Positions 19,399-28,665 are shown, counted from the stretch's first letter. The stretch is 34,030 nt of DNA from Fragilaria crotonensis (GCA_022925895.1 JAKSYS010000669.1:1-34030); one strand, 5' to 3'. Program-made: numbers and translations. The notes: generated from the sequence alone by a model not told the origin.

Positions 19399-19476
19399 AT
19401 TAAAAATAAATATATACGATTACTTTTGAAAATACAGTACGACAATATCTGAGTTATTTTATTATTATATACTTAA

Positions 19477-19641
19477 TTACCAATTTGGAAAACCAGCTGG
19501 ACCATTCGCAACAATTTGGGTCCAAATTGGTATTTCCTCTTCTGTTGTCCATTTCAGCACACCAATAATGCTTTTCAAATTGGGTACTTCTGTCGTCTCC
19601 TGTGTACTCGTACAGCAGTGTGTACGTGTGGATATACACAT
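19477..19641 (-). pseudogene. Possible terminal exon or coding remnant
   Basis: A 54-codon minus-strand frame. Its last 40 residues look protein-like: a stretch around LKSIIGVLKWTTEEEIPIW, then QIVANGPAGFPNW and a stop. An acceptor-like ACAG|GAG precedes this part, so it may be the last exon of a lost gene. I recognise no family. The other two frames look less protein-like. No upstream exon was found. Confidence 0.25.
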
Positions 19642-20217
19642 TTACCCACCCGTTGGCAATTTTGGTTCAGTTTGTCTGAACTTTTGGTTGTGTGGGGGAT
19701 GATTTTGCCCATTCGCCATCCGTCTCAGAATCGCAGTATGTACATTTTGTGCCAACAGTCTAAATGAGGTTGATTAGAACCTACGGTAGTGACACTACGA
19801 CATGAGACATATGACGTACAAAACGGAGTTTGAAGTAGAAAATCTCGAGTGTCGACAGTGGCGAGCACTGTTGCACCGTCTGGGTGTTTCAAGTTTCAAT
19901 ATATAGCAGTTGCGTAGAGTGTATCATACGAGTATCATATAGATGCTGGACTACCGGTAGGACACACGATTGGTACCTGGTAGAGTAGTAATTGGGCGCT
20001 ATCACTGTTACCAACCTTGAGTGTATCGAATAGGCGATTGAACAACCTCTGTTTGTTTCAGGTGGTCGAGTTCAAAAGTTGTATCCTACCAGGTAGTGCA
20101 AGGTCAAAAACGGACAAGGTTTAAAGTACTTTGTGCAGTAAACGCCTTCCAAAGACAAGAGTGCTGAGGGAAAGCAACGCTAGAGTAGAGTGGTCGGACT
20201 CGGAAAAACACACACAC

Positions 20218-21513
20218 ATGCGTACCAGCATGACAATAAAGGATACTGACGATGGTTCATCGAGTGCAACGGCTCCGTCGACGACACCAAACAGGAATCG
20301 ATCGCTCATGGTAGGAGAATCCAACTGGAAAGGAGTTGCTTGTCATGTTCAAGACGAGGTGACTGTGACCTTGGACGCTCCAAAACCAGTGAAGGGAGAA
20401 GAAGAGGATGAAACTACCGACAATCCAAAGTCACGACTCTTTGATGACATTATGCACACCACCAATGGTGGCAGCGTGTGCATCAGTCACAGCAACACTG
20501 GAAAAATCAACAAGAACAATGACAATGATGATGTTGACGACGTTATTGACGACAACAACAAGGACAAGAACAAACGTGACGAAACGACGTGGAGGACACG
20601 GTTGCATGCCATTCGCACCCTTGCGGGCGCGATTGTGAATGCTCCACGGTTCCAAGCTGTAATTGTGTTATTGATTGTTGTCAATTCCATCATGATGGGT
20701 ATTGCCACATTTGATTTTGTCCAGAACAATCCCGATGTGGCGTCTGGATTCGAGATTACGGACAAGGTATTTTTGATTATCTTCACCATGGAACTTGGTT
20801 TGCAATTCATTTATCGTGATGTTCGGCTGTTCCTCGATGGGTGGTTGTTGTTTGATTTTATTATTGTCGTCATGTCATGGTCATTGGAGTCCTTGCAGGT
20901 TGTGAGAACCTTTCGTGTCTTTCGAGCACTGCGATTGGTAACGAGAGTGAAAGTCTTGAAAAACCTCGTGTCGGCACTCTTCTCCGTTGGACCAAGAATA
21001 TTTGCCATTTTCTGCCTGTTGGTTTTGGTCTTTTACATTTACGCAGTCATGTGCACTGTCTTATTCAAGGATCTCTATGCCGAGGGATACACAGAATTCG
21101 ATTACTTTTCGCGACTCGACCAATCACTGTGGACGTTGTTGGTGATGATGACTCTGGAATGGGGTGACGTTACGAGAGAAGTGATGGTCGTGTACTCGTG
21201 GGCATGGGCCATTTTTGTCTCCTTCGTCATGATTACATCCTTTAGTGCCTACAACCTTATTGTTGCCGTTGTGTGCGACTCGGTGTCCATTATTGAGAAG
21301 CAGAGCAAGGAAGACGACCATGTCGACGGGTCAGAAGGAGGAATGACAATTGAGGAGTTGCAGTTTCAGCAAATACGGCGCCTCCAGACCCGAGTGGCGG
21401 AGCTGGCGAAGCAACAACAGCAAATCCTTCAGGCTTTGCTAGATGCAACCGGCGACAGTGGAGGTTTTCCTGATTTCGACAAACCGTGCTTTCGAAGCCA
21501 GGAAGCCGAGTAG
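20218..21513 (+). CDS. Single-domain voltage-gated cation channel, EukCat-like
   Basis: A 431-residue protein from the ATG at 20218. The frame is open further upstream to a TTG at 20131, but no earlier ATG exists. The first 140 residues are hydrophilic, with an Asn/Asp/Lys-rich run at about 98-120. Six membrane helices follow: S1 about 144-166, S2 183-199 (MELGLQF), S3 208-221, S4 226-246 with arginines every third residue (230, 233, 236, 239, then 243), S5 259-283 and S6 329-354. The re-entrant pore between S5 and S6 carries TLEWGD (312-317), comparable to the TLESW filter of bacterial sodium channels and the glutamate filters of diatom EukCat channels. A coiled coil (376-411) suggests tetramer assembly. 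The expected role is fast voltage-gated Na+/Ca2+ entry at the plasma membrane; ion selectivity is not provable here. It converges on the next gene with a 70-base gap. Confidence 0.85.
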   Translation: MRTSMTIKDTDDGSSSATAPSTTPNRNRSLMVGESNWKGVACHVQDEVTVTLDAPKPVKGEEEDETTDNPKSRLFDDIMHTTNGGSVCISHSNTGKINKNNDNDDVDDVIDDNNKDKNKRDETTWRTRLHAIRTLAGAIVNAPRFQAVIVLLIVVNSIMMGIATFDFVQNNPDVASGFEITDKVFLIIFTMELGLQFIYRDVRLFLDGWLLFDFIIVVMSWSLESLQVVRTFRVFRALRLVTRVKVLKNLVSALFSVGPRIFAIFCLLVLVFYIYAVMCTVLFKDLYAEGYTEFDYFSRLDQSLWTLLVMMTLEWGDVTREVMVVYSWAWAIFVSFVMITSFSAYNLIVAVVCDSVSIIEKQSKEDDHVDGSEGGMTIEELQFQQIRRLQTRVAELAKQQQQILQALLDATGDSGGFPDFDKPCFRSQEAE

Positions 21514-21583
21514 CAACTACAACTGTACTTTTTTAGTTTTGAGAGTGTTTTAAAATGGATGTTAACCAAAAATCTCATCGTAA

Positions 21584-23026
21584 CTAGACGAATGCAAACT
21601 CAGCCTGCTCCCGAGCCCATTTCGTCATATCTTGCGCGTTCTGAACACGTGCAACTCCAATTGCTGTACTTCCATCGGCACCTTGTCCGGTGTAGTACAT
21701 TCGCATGGATCCATCATCCAGTCGGATCACGTGAGGAGAACCTACACCTCCAGAGTCCCACGCGTCGTCACTTGCGCCAGTATCAAACGCCAGACCTTTC
21801 TTCTCCCAGGTACGCCCATCCTTACTTTCAGCCATTAAAATGCGATGTTTGCCGTCTTCCTTGGAAACACCCTCATACAACATGATCCAACCATCCTCCG
21901 TCTTCCAGACTCCATCTTGATAACTTGCTTTTTGTAAAACATTGCATCGAGCGCAACCGGCAGCATCCAATCCACCAACATCTGGCTCAAGACATACTCC
22001 TCGTTTCGACCAAGTGAATCCATCATTGGAAACTGCCAACGCGATGCACTTCGCCTTGTCACGTTTCCTCATGGTGCTGTGGTACATGAAAAAACTTGGC
22101 GCAGTCTTTCCCTTGGTTGGTTGTTCTTGTTCCGGCGATCCGATTCGCACGGCCACTTCTGGCCAGGCGCAGTACAGTTCTTCTTCAATCTGAAGCAACG
22201 CATCATTTTCATCTCGCATGAACGACACGGACTTTTGATTCGGATCTGCCTTATCGTACGGGGCAACGCATGCACCAGTGGGGTCTTCACCCTCGACGCG
22301 TCCCCACGTTTTACCATCTTGTGATATGGCGACCCCGATCCTCATTTTCATTCCCTTGATTGTGGCATCCGAATCTGCAGCAGCAGAAGTGCTGCTACCA
22401 ACGTAATCTGCCAGGGGTGTTTCTTCCTCGGAACCACCAAAGTAGTACATAATGTAGACCCCACCTTCGGTAATGACAGAGGGTGTGCTCATGGGCAGCA
22501 GTACCTGTCCCAAACCGAGATGTTTGGTATCAAATCCCCACCACGATTCTTGATTCAGACCAAGACTAACATCGGAAACATCTTCGGCCAAACTCCCATC
22601 GGTAATCTTTTCCCACTGCAATCCATTGAGACTGGTGGCACTCCCTATCCGTCCGGTGCTAAGTGGTGGCATTGACGAATCCTCGCCGTCATGTGCCTTG
22701 GATCGTCCATGGAACCACATGACATATTCGGCGGAGGATTCGCCGCCACCAGCGTAGTCTTCTCTCACGTAGCGATGGACTCGTGCGGATCCAATTTTGA
22801 AAGAATCAAACGCATTTGGATTTTCGGATGGACGAAGGACAACGTTGTTGTTGCTGTTGACAAGCGCATGGATGGAAGTAGTAGATGAACAGGCAGTACG
22901 GTATGGTTTCGAATATGGATGCAGAGGCTGTCGTGTTGTTGTCGATGCTCGTGGTAACGTTTGGACCCAACTTTGAGACGTTGGGCACAGACATGCGAGG
23001 AGAGTGAGACCAAAATATGTCATCAT
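21584..23026 (-). CDS. Five-bladed beta-propeller glycosidase-like protein (GH32/43/68 clan type), secreted or plastid-targeted
   Basis: 480 residues with two adjacent ATGs at the start (23026 and 23023). Five blade-type motifs are visible: MWFHGR, YIMYYFGG, FFMYHS, WIMLYEG and MRMYYTG. They alternate with four S-x-D/N-G-x-x-W motifs (SLNGLQW, SQDGKTW, SNDGFTW, SKDGRTW). This is the pattern of the arabinanase/levansucrase/invertase propeller fold. Residues 1-19 are a hydrophobic signal peptide. The likely cut before W20 (SQS|W), followed by a Ser/Thr/Arg-rich stretch, resembles the diatom bipartite plastid presequence, which needs an aromatic residue at +1. Substrate and even activity are unknown: I cannot place the catalytic carboxylates with confidence, and many algal members are uncharacterised. 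No intron is apparent. It shares its upstream region with the divergently transcribed eL14 gene. Confidence 0.7.
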   Translation of the reverse strand: MMTYFGLTLLACLCPTSQSWVQTLPRASTTTRQPLHPYSKPYRTACSSTTSIHALVNSNNNVVLRPSENPNAFDSFKIGSARVHRYVREDYAGGGESSAEYVMWFHGRSKAHDGEDSSMPPLSTGRIGSATSLNGLQWEKITDGSLAEDVSDVSLGLNQESWWGFDTKHLGLGQVLLPMSTPSVITEGGVYIMYYFGGSEEETPLADYVGSSTSAAADSDATIKGMKMRIGVAISQDGKTWGRVEGEDPTGACVAPYDKADPNQKSVSFMRDENDALLQIEEELYCAWPEVAVRIGSPEQEQPTKGKTAPSFFMYHSTMRKRDKAKCIALAVSNDGFTWSKRGVCLEPDVGGLDAAGCARCNVLQKASYQDGVWKTEDGWIMLYEGVSKEDGKHRILMAESKDGRTWEKKGLAFDTGASDDAWDSGGVGSPHVIRLDDGSMRMYYTGQGADGSTAIGVARVQNAQDMTKWAREQAEFAFV

Positions 23027-23805
23027 GATATAGTCAGTCTGTGCAGATTATGAGTTCAAATCGTTAGCCGTGAAATGTGAACAGCAATCTGGAGTGCTGA
23101 CAATAATATTTTACAAAATTGTCGGATCCAAGGATTGATGATGCATCTGATGATGGATGAGTCTGTTTTTCAGATGATTTTCTCTCTGGAAGGTCCGGCC
23201 ATGCACCTCTGCTTGGTATAAATTGCATGTTGAAGCTACGAGAAGAAACGTCATTTTACCGGACCTCCCTGTTCAGTGTGGTTTTGTGACGATCTCGTTG
23301 TTGTGTAGTTCAAGTTACCACGAGCCTTTTTGAAGACTCAACTCAAGCGAGATCACTAATGTTGCATTCTAAAAAATACACAGACAAAATGACACGTTGC
23401 AGGTTACCGCTTACTGTTTTTCGATTCCACAAAAGAACGCACCCCACACACCGCCGCAGCAAAATCAAATCAACACCGGCTCCCTGTACCAGAGTGCGTA
23501 CAGTACCACCCACTCGACCTTCCACTATTGTAGGCATAGCATCGGACAAGATGTAAGTGTCGTTGTCGTTCTTGTGGTTGTGAATGAGATGGACGTTGTT
23601 CACGACGATAAGCATCACGACCCTCGTAGTAACGACAATGAAGTGGCGACGATTTGGAAACTTGTGTCGACGAATGACTGTCATGATAGTTGGTAGGAAT
23701 CGTTGTTTGTTGCGTGATCCTGCTCCTGCTCCTGCTCGTCGAAATCATTATTTGCACAGACTAATCCTGTCCACTTCTTTCGTTCCACTTTTATAGTTTT
23801 TAAAA
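23027..23805. promoter_or_regulatory. Shared upstream region of propeller gene and eL14 gene
   Basis: 780 bases between two divergent start codons, with no convincing gene. It must hold both promoters; a TATA-like GTATAAAT lies near 23,217-23,224. The right third appears to be the leader of the eL14 transcript with a candidate intron. Short open frames here on both strands look like chance. Confidence 0.5.
23553..23796 (+). other. Candidate 5'-leader intron of the eL14 gene
   Basis: A strong donor (AT|GTAAGTGTCG at 23553) and an acceptor (CCACTTTTATAG, ending 23796) bracket 244 bases and end nine bases before the eL14 ATG. Leader introns just before the start codon are common in ribosomal protein genes. 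An ATG-TAA minimal frame would be created at the donor if unspliced. Not proven without transcripts. Confidence 0.4.
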
Positions 23806-24207
23806 ATGGTGTTCAAGCGATATGTTGAGATTGGTCGTGTGGTTCTGGTGAACTACGGTCCCGATGCTGGAAAGTTGGCAACCATTGTGGACGTTGTCGA
23901 TCAGAACAAGTGTTTGATCGATGGTCCTGCCGAGATTACCGGCGTGACCAGGCAAGTCATTGCCTACAAGAGAATTGCTCTCACTGACTTTACGGTCAAG
24001 GTGGAGAGATCCTCCACCCCTGCCGAGATCAAGGCTGCCTGGGATGAGTCCGAGACCTTGTCAAAGTGGGAGGCCACATCATGGGCGAAGAAGCTGTCGT
24101 CAAAGGTCAAGCGCGCGAACCTGAGCGACTTTGATCGATTCAAGGTCATGGTGGCCAAGAAGCAAAAGAGTGCCATTATTGCCAAGAAAATTGCGGAGCT
24201 CTCTTAA
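23806..24207 (+). CDS. RPL14: Cytosolic 60S ribosomal protein eL14
   Basis: 133 residues, a normal length for eL14. The N-terminal half is the SH3-like KOW fold with VEIGRVVLVNYGPDAGKLA and DQNKCLIDGP. The conserved RQVIAYKRIALTDF and the lysine-rich helical tail (KLSSKVKRANLSDFDRFKV) follow. The ATG has a good context (AAAATGG). The protein is a structural part of the large ribosomal subunit. The coding part has no intron. Codon choice favours AAG, GTC and GCC, as expected for a highly expressed gene. Confidence 0.95.
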   Translation: MVFKRYVEIGRVVLVNYGPDAGKLATIVDVVDQNKCLIDGPAEITGVTRQVIAYKRIALTDFTVKVERSSTPAEIKAAWDESETLSKWEATSWAKKLSSKVKRANLSDFDRFKVMVAKKQKSAIIAKKIAELS

Positions 24208-24773
24208 ATTAGATTATTACTATTGCTGATGGTGATGGGCTTTTACTTTTGTCACGAGACCAGAATTGTATTCTGGTTTGATTTTCGAATGACCAATACT
24301 ATTTACTTTCAACACGTGTGGCATCGCTTGGAGTTATGACATGGGCATGGGTATCATCGTGATCATTGCCATTGCGGTGCAAATACCATGTCATGTTTTG
24401 TTTTTGCCCGTGTGAAAGAAACGTAGTCTACTGGAGTACTGTTTACTGTCTACTCCTTTCGCCATTGGTGGCCTGTGGCCTGTCGTGCTGATCGTGCTCC
24501 TACCTCCTACATGTACTGGAGATCGTTACAGTAATGACGGTGCCATCCTAGTACAGTATCCTTTCTGACACGTTTGTGCTTTGTGGTCAAGCGGGAGTTG
24601 TCACGTCTGCACGGCGCTCGGCATCGTCTACCTTCTCTCCCTTGAATCTTTGATCATATCTCTGATGCGCATTAGGCATCCATCAGTTTCAACTTTCAAC
24701 CCCTCAACGACGACAGCAACTTATCCTAAAACCTGCGTTAACGACTACAGAATACATTAACAAATTGACAACA
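24208..24773. other. Intergenic region eL14-HisIE
   Basis: 566 bases with no gene that I can support. The left part is the eL14 3' region, the right part the HisIE promoter and leader. The leader just before the HisIE ATG is A-rich (AATTGACAACAATGG). Confidence 0.5.
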
Positions 24774-26398
24774 ATGGCTTCCGTACCGTATCCCACATTT
24801 GTGAATCAACCACCAGTGGATGTCAGTAACGGCCGTGCCGCTCTTTCGTGTGTTGGAAAGTGTCGTGTTCATCCAGAAACTTGTTTTGGAACCGACCATG
24901 TCCAAGAAGAATATCGTGCCATTGTTGCCAAGAATGTCGAACAAGCAAATGCAGCACATGCAGTGTTAGATACTACCGATTCGGAAGAAAAGGCTTCTCA
25001 AAAGAAACTTCAAAAGAAATACATGAAGCAAGGAGTGGCCATGGCCAAGAAGTTCCTCACGTTGACACTCCAATTGGATGTTAGCATTGTCCATGTCGAA
25101 CTGTACATCGATTCGAACGATGTGATCCAAACCGATGGATTTGTGGCATCGTGTTTTCTCGATGCCGGTTGTCATGCCATTGTTACTGACGGATCGGACC
25201 TTGTGGCTCTCGAATGTGCCAAGATTCCTCGTGAGCGTCTTGTGGCACACTTTTCCTCTCAAACGGTACCAACCCAGCAGCTTCTGCATGTAATTGGTGC
25301 TAGTAGTGCTGCTGATACTGATGATGCTACTGCTGGCATGGATCTACAAGTCGTAATGGCGACCGCGGCATCCATGGCGAGCAGGATGAGTGTCGAGTTT
25401 TCAGGTGCGGGCAACAACGACCAAGAGACAATCGACGCCATTTCCAAAGTACTCCAATTGGATTCTGAAAAGCAAAAGGAACTTGATTATCACATTGTAG
25501 TTCAACTCAATCCATCGGATTTCAACAATACGACGAATGATCATGACATGACGTTTGACTCCATGGTGGGTGCCATCATCAAGGCAGCGACGAAGTGCAG
25601 CAGCAAGGCAACTGTGAGTCTCGTGGATCCGTCAGCATTTCAACTTGGAATGAGTTTTGCAGCATGCATGAAGACAGATCGTACGGATGGCTTGTATACA
25701 ACGGTTGTTTGCACCCGAAGTGGTGAAGCATTGGGATTGGTGTATTCTTCCAAGGTATGACTACGAATTTTGGAAACGACATGTATATCCGGCGCGTTCG
25801 TCTGTTTGACTCACACACTTGCTCCTTCTTGTTGTAACAGGAATCCATGGTTGCATCCTTGGAGAGTGGTCGTGCAGTGTACTATTCCAGATCGAGACAG
25901 GGACTGTGGAGAAAGGGAGACACATCGGGTCACTATCAAACGCTCCATAGACTTGATGTGGACTGTGATGGCGATGCGTTGCGTTTTACCGTCACCCAGC
26001 GTGGCGATGATGTTGCTGCGTTCTGTCACTTGAATACTCTCACTTGTTGGGGCGAACCGTGTGGTCTACGACAATTGGAAGGCACTTTGAAAGAACGACT
26101 CAAGAGTGCGCCCGAGGGGTCATACACGAAACGACTATTCGATGACGAAATACTATTGAGAGATAAACTTGTCGAAGAAGCGCAAGAACTTTCGGAAGCT
26201 GATACAAAGGAGCATGTTGCCGAAGAGCTTGCGGATGTGTTGTACTTTGCCATGACCAAGGCTGTCAAGGCTGGCGTTAGCATTGACGACGCAGTCGCTG
26301 AGCTTGACCGACGTACACGAAAGGTAACACGGAGGCAGGGTGACAGCAAAGCATTTCGTATTGCGGCAGGAAACGCAATTCTCAACAAGAAGAATTGA
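24774..26398 (+). CDS. Histidine biosynthesis bifunctional HisIE: phosphoribosyl-AMP cyclohydrolase / phosphoribosyl-ATP pyrophosphatase
   Basis: Two exons (24774-25754 and 25841-26398) joined in phase 0 give about 512 residues. The N-terminal region of about 300 residues resembles the non-catalytic leader domain of fungal HIS4 proteins (RTDGLYTTVVCTRSGEALGL at its end). The cyclohydrolase domain spans the intron: GLVYSSK | ESMVASLESG, then SRQGLWRKGDTSGH, the metal-binding DCDGDALRF, and CHLNTLTCWG. The pyrophosphatase domain follows, with DKLVEEAQELSEAD and EELADVLYFAM, its metal-binding glutamates. The enzyme performs steps 2 and 3 of histidine synthesis (PR-ATP to PR-AMP to ProFAR). In photosynthetic eukaryotes the pathway is usually plastidial, but I see no clear signal peptide here, so location is open. 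A TTG nine bases upstream is in frame, but 24774 is the first ATG. Confidence 0.9.
25755..25840 (+). other. Intron of the HisIE gene
   Basis: 86 bases, GTATGA...TTGTAACAG, phase 0, between AAG (Lys) and GAA (Glu). Reading through would stop at TGA (25758-25760). Removing it restores the highly conserved LVYSSKES block of cyclohydrolases, which fixes both splice sites. Confidence 0.92.
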
Positions 26399-26899
26399 AT
26401 GGGATGTCGAAACTCTGGTGCACTCGTGTTATCATTCTACAATCGCTAGCCGAGGTCCGCATTGGTCGTAATGTGTAGGAGTGTGTGAACTAGCTAGTCC
26501 ATAGTTTCTACTTCAGGAGTGCGATAGTGCTTTGTGATTCCTTATCCTTGAACTATGTTCGGTGACAGGAATTAATGTGGCTGCTACCTGTTCCAAGGTA
26601 GTGCCCATTGCCCATGCGTGTGGGGCAAGCATCACGTGCCAGTAGGGGTGTCGCGGCAGCACGTTAACAACTGCATTTTGTCTTGGCTTTGTCCTAGAGA
26701 GGGCATGTTGATCTGTCTTAAAAGGTTGTTTTATTAGTTCGTAGGCTGTTGTGTTACCAGTTCCTTGCAAATGGATTGGTCGGTCAACGAATGTAGGGCT
26801 GATGCGCCTTTCGGTGGTATTAAAGATATATTGGTAAAGAACCTTGTACGGTACACGTAGCTCGTCGTTAAGACTATACACAGGGTATGATTTGTTGCT
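26399..26899. other. Intergenic region left of the tyrosine-recombinase element
   Basis: 500 bases between the HisIE stop and the terminal repeat. A 122-codon minus-strand frame (26513-26881) has no ATG at its start and matches nothing I know, so it is not called as a gene. No RNA gene was recognised. Confidence 0.5.
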
Positions 26900-27066
26900 G
26901 GCGGGACTCTGAATCGCCCCGCCTCAGTGGTTGCTTGTTATGTGGCATGGCTGTAGAATGAGTCGACGGTAGATGGTAGTATGCATTTGGTGGTAACGAT
27001 GTCCTTACTGAGTGCCCTTCCCACCACCCTGTACGAGTAGTATCTCCCGTTGAAGTTGCTCGGAGT
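26900..27066 (-). repeat. Split direct repeat B2 (outer)
   Basis: 167 bases identical to 27354-27520. It forms the 3' terminus of the element. An 11-base unique spacer (27067-27077) separates it from A2. Confidence 0.9.
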
Positions 27067-27077
27067 GGGCGGGTGGG

Positions 27078-27355
27078 GAAGCTAAAAACTAGACTACTAG
27101 TATCGCAAACGCCCTGTTGGTGACCGTCTTAGCGGTGACCAACCTTGTGTGCTTTGCCGTGTTGTCCGAATGCGATGCCGTTGCGTCGCTTTCAAACTAA
27201 CAATGAGACTTGAGTGGCATTCCGTTCACGACGCCGAGTATCTTTTATATATATGGAGAGCTACGACTCGCTGTATGAATGTTCTGCGCTGCGTAGCTGT
27301 TGTGTAGAAATGTAGTGGGCAGCCATCCCCCCTTGCACTTCGCTACCACTGACGG
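27078..27355 (-). repeat. Split direct repeat A2 (inner)
   Basis: 278 bases identical to 33043-33320. It abuts and overlaps repeat B1 by two bases (GG, 27354-27355). Confidence 0.9.
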
Positions 27356-27385
27356 CGGGACTCTGAATCGCCCCGCCTCAGTGGT
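27345..27385. other. Hairpin across the A2/B1 repeat junction
   Basis: ACCACTGA (27345-27352) pairs with TCAGTGGT (27378-27385), and GGCGGG (27354-27359) pairs with CCCGCC (27372-27377). Together they give 14 bp with one bulged C and a 12-base loop. The left arm comes from repeat A and the remainder from repeat B, so it forms only where the two repeats abut: here, and in a circle joining the element ends. Confidence 0.7.
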
Positions 27386-27520
27386 TGCTTGTTATGTGGC
27401 ATGGCTGTAGAATGAGTCGACGGTAGATGGTAGTATGCATTTGGTGGTAACGATGTCCTTACTGAGTGCCCTTCCCACCACCCTGTACGAGTAGTATCTC
27501 CCGTTGAAGTTGCTCGGAGT
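27354..27520 (-). repeat. Split direct repeat B1 (inner)
   Basis: 167 bases identical to 26900-27066, lying directly downstream of the recombinase ORF. Confidence 0.9.
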
Positions 27521-27585
27521 ACCCAAAGCGCCAAAGGCAAAGAAGGGTGGGAAAACAAGAGCGAAGCGACGGAGGGTGGGGACGT

Positions 27586-28665
27586 TCAGCCCGGCCCGAG
27601 GCGATAGCCGCCACCGTGTAGCATGGCGGCTGCCAGGCCCGTCATGACAGGTTGGGCTTGGACGTGAAGATATCGGTAGAGCTCGTCAGAGCGCCAGCGA
27701 CCAACCATGCGGATTTTGTCACAGGGAACACCCGCGCATAACAAGGCCATGGCGCCCCCGGCGCGGGTGGAGCGGGCGGAAACGTCGGTGGCGGCGAAGG
27801 CGGGGTCGGGGTAGAGGACGAGGGCGGAGCGAAGGCGGTGAGTGACGTCGGTGGAGAGGACAAATTGAAGGCGTGCGTCTGGTGACGTCGCAAAGGCATT
27901 CAAAGGGGTGGTTGGGGGGGAATGGAGGCTCCGTAAGGTTAGGACGCGCGCAACTAAAGCCAACACCGGGCATAAGGTGGGGTGCCCGGAGCGGCCATGG
28001 CCGATGCGCTCGTTGCGCACGCCATTCTTTTGGCGTGTGAACGTCAACGTGGCAAAGGTGGCCGCGCGCACGTCGTCCAAGGGACACACGGAAATGTCGA
28101 GGGCACGGGTACCAATCCAGAGCTGAAGATCTTTCAACCGGAAGAGGTTGTCGGTGGGGTCAGGAACACCGAGGTATTCCCCGGGCCGTAACAGGAAGTA
28201 GAAACCGAATACTAAACATTCGGCAGCCGCGGCGGCGGCGGGAGTGGCCTCCAGTGTGGCCAAGTGCACCATGCGTGTGAGGAGCCCAATCGGCAGCGGC
28301 TTTACGCGTGATGGCGGGTCATCGGCGGTGGCCCAGGCGCGGTACAATGAGCTGAGCCGGAAATCCAGGTGACCATGGGGACTTAAGCGAGGGTCTGGGG
28401 CCCCCAACCCGGCATACGTCTGTCCCACCGAGCGGAGGGCATCCTCCACCGTGCGAGAGCGGACGGGGTGCCGGCCGGGAGCGATGGTGCCGTCGCGGAG
28501 GCGTTGGGCAAAGATTTGGAGGAGAGGGACAGGGTCACGGGGGAGGTGATCGGGGACAACGCCAAGGTCGGTGCAGAACTTGACCCACAATTGCCAGGAT
28601 TTGGAGGTGGAGGTGACACGGTTAGGGGAAACGCGCCGGGCTGACGCTTGCAAACAGAGCGCCAA
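27586..28665 (-). CDS. Tyrosine recombinase of the DIRS-order element
   Basis: An ORF of about 360 codons. The N-terminal half is the SAM-like core-binding domain (TSTSKSWQLWVKFCTDLGV). The catalytic half has the first arginine in FGFYFLLRPGEYLG, then DVSARSTRAGGAMALLCAG, and finally IRMVGRWRSDELYRYLHVQ with the tyrosine nucleophile. Where most tyrosine recombinases have H-x-x-R, this one has R-S-T-R, so the box-II histidine is arginine. The family joins circular element DNA to the target. No ATG lies near the beginning: the frame follows a TGA at 28666-28668 and the first usable codon is TTG. It overlaps the RNase H ORF by 44 bases, so translation may depend on frameshifting or reinitiation. 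Confidence 0.85.
   Translation of the reverse strand: MALCLQASARRVSPNRVTSTSKSWQLWVKFCTDLGVVPDHLPRDPVPLLQIFAQRLRDGTIAPGRHPVRSRTVEDALRSVGQTYAGLGAPDPRLSPHGHLDFRLSSLYRAWATADDPPSRVKPLPIGLLTRMVHLATLEATPAAAAAAECLVFGFYFLLRPGEYLGVPDPTDNLFRLKDLQLWIGTRALDISVCPLDDVRAATFATLTFTRQKNGVRNERIGHGRSGHPTLCPVLALVARVLTLRSLHSPPTTPLNAFATSPDARLQFVLSTDVTHRLRSALVLYPDPAFAATDVSARSTRAGGAMALLCAGVPCDKIRMVGRWRSDELYRYLHVQAQPVMTGLAAAMLHGGGYRLGPG

Larger units (their letters stand above)
18686..20217. other. Intergenic region between transposon cluster and host genes
   Basis: About 1.5 kb with no convincing intact gene. It is AT-rich from 19,030 to 19,500 and contains four related copies of a 28-32-base motif and a small coding-like remnant, listed separately. 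The segment 20,040-20,217 should contain the leader of the channel gene; a pyrimidine-rich acceptor-like GTTTGTTTCAG lies near 20,052-20,062. Confidence 0.5.

Noticed and set aside
20131..20217. Upstream extension of the channel ORF from TTG
   Set aside because: It has no ATG; eukaryotic initiation is better placed at 20218, and the extra 29 residues contain nothing conserved.
26513..26881. 122-codon minus-strand ORF next to the recombinase element
   Set aside because: It has no ATG at its start, no recognisable motif and no partner on the other side of the element.
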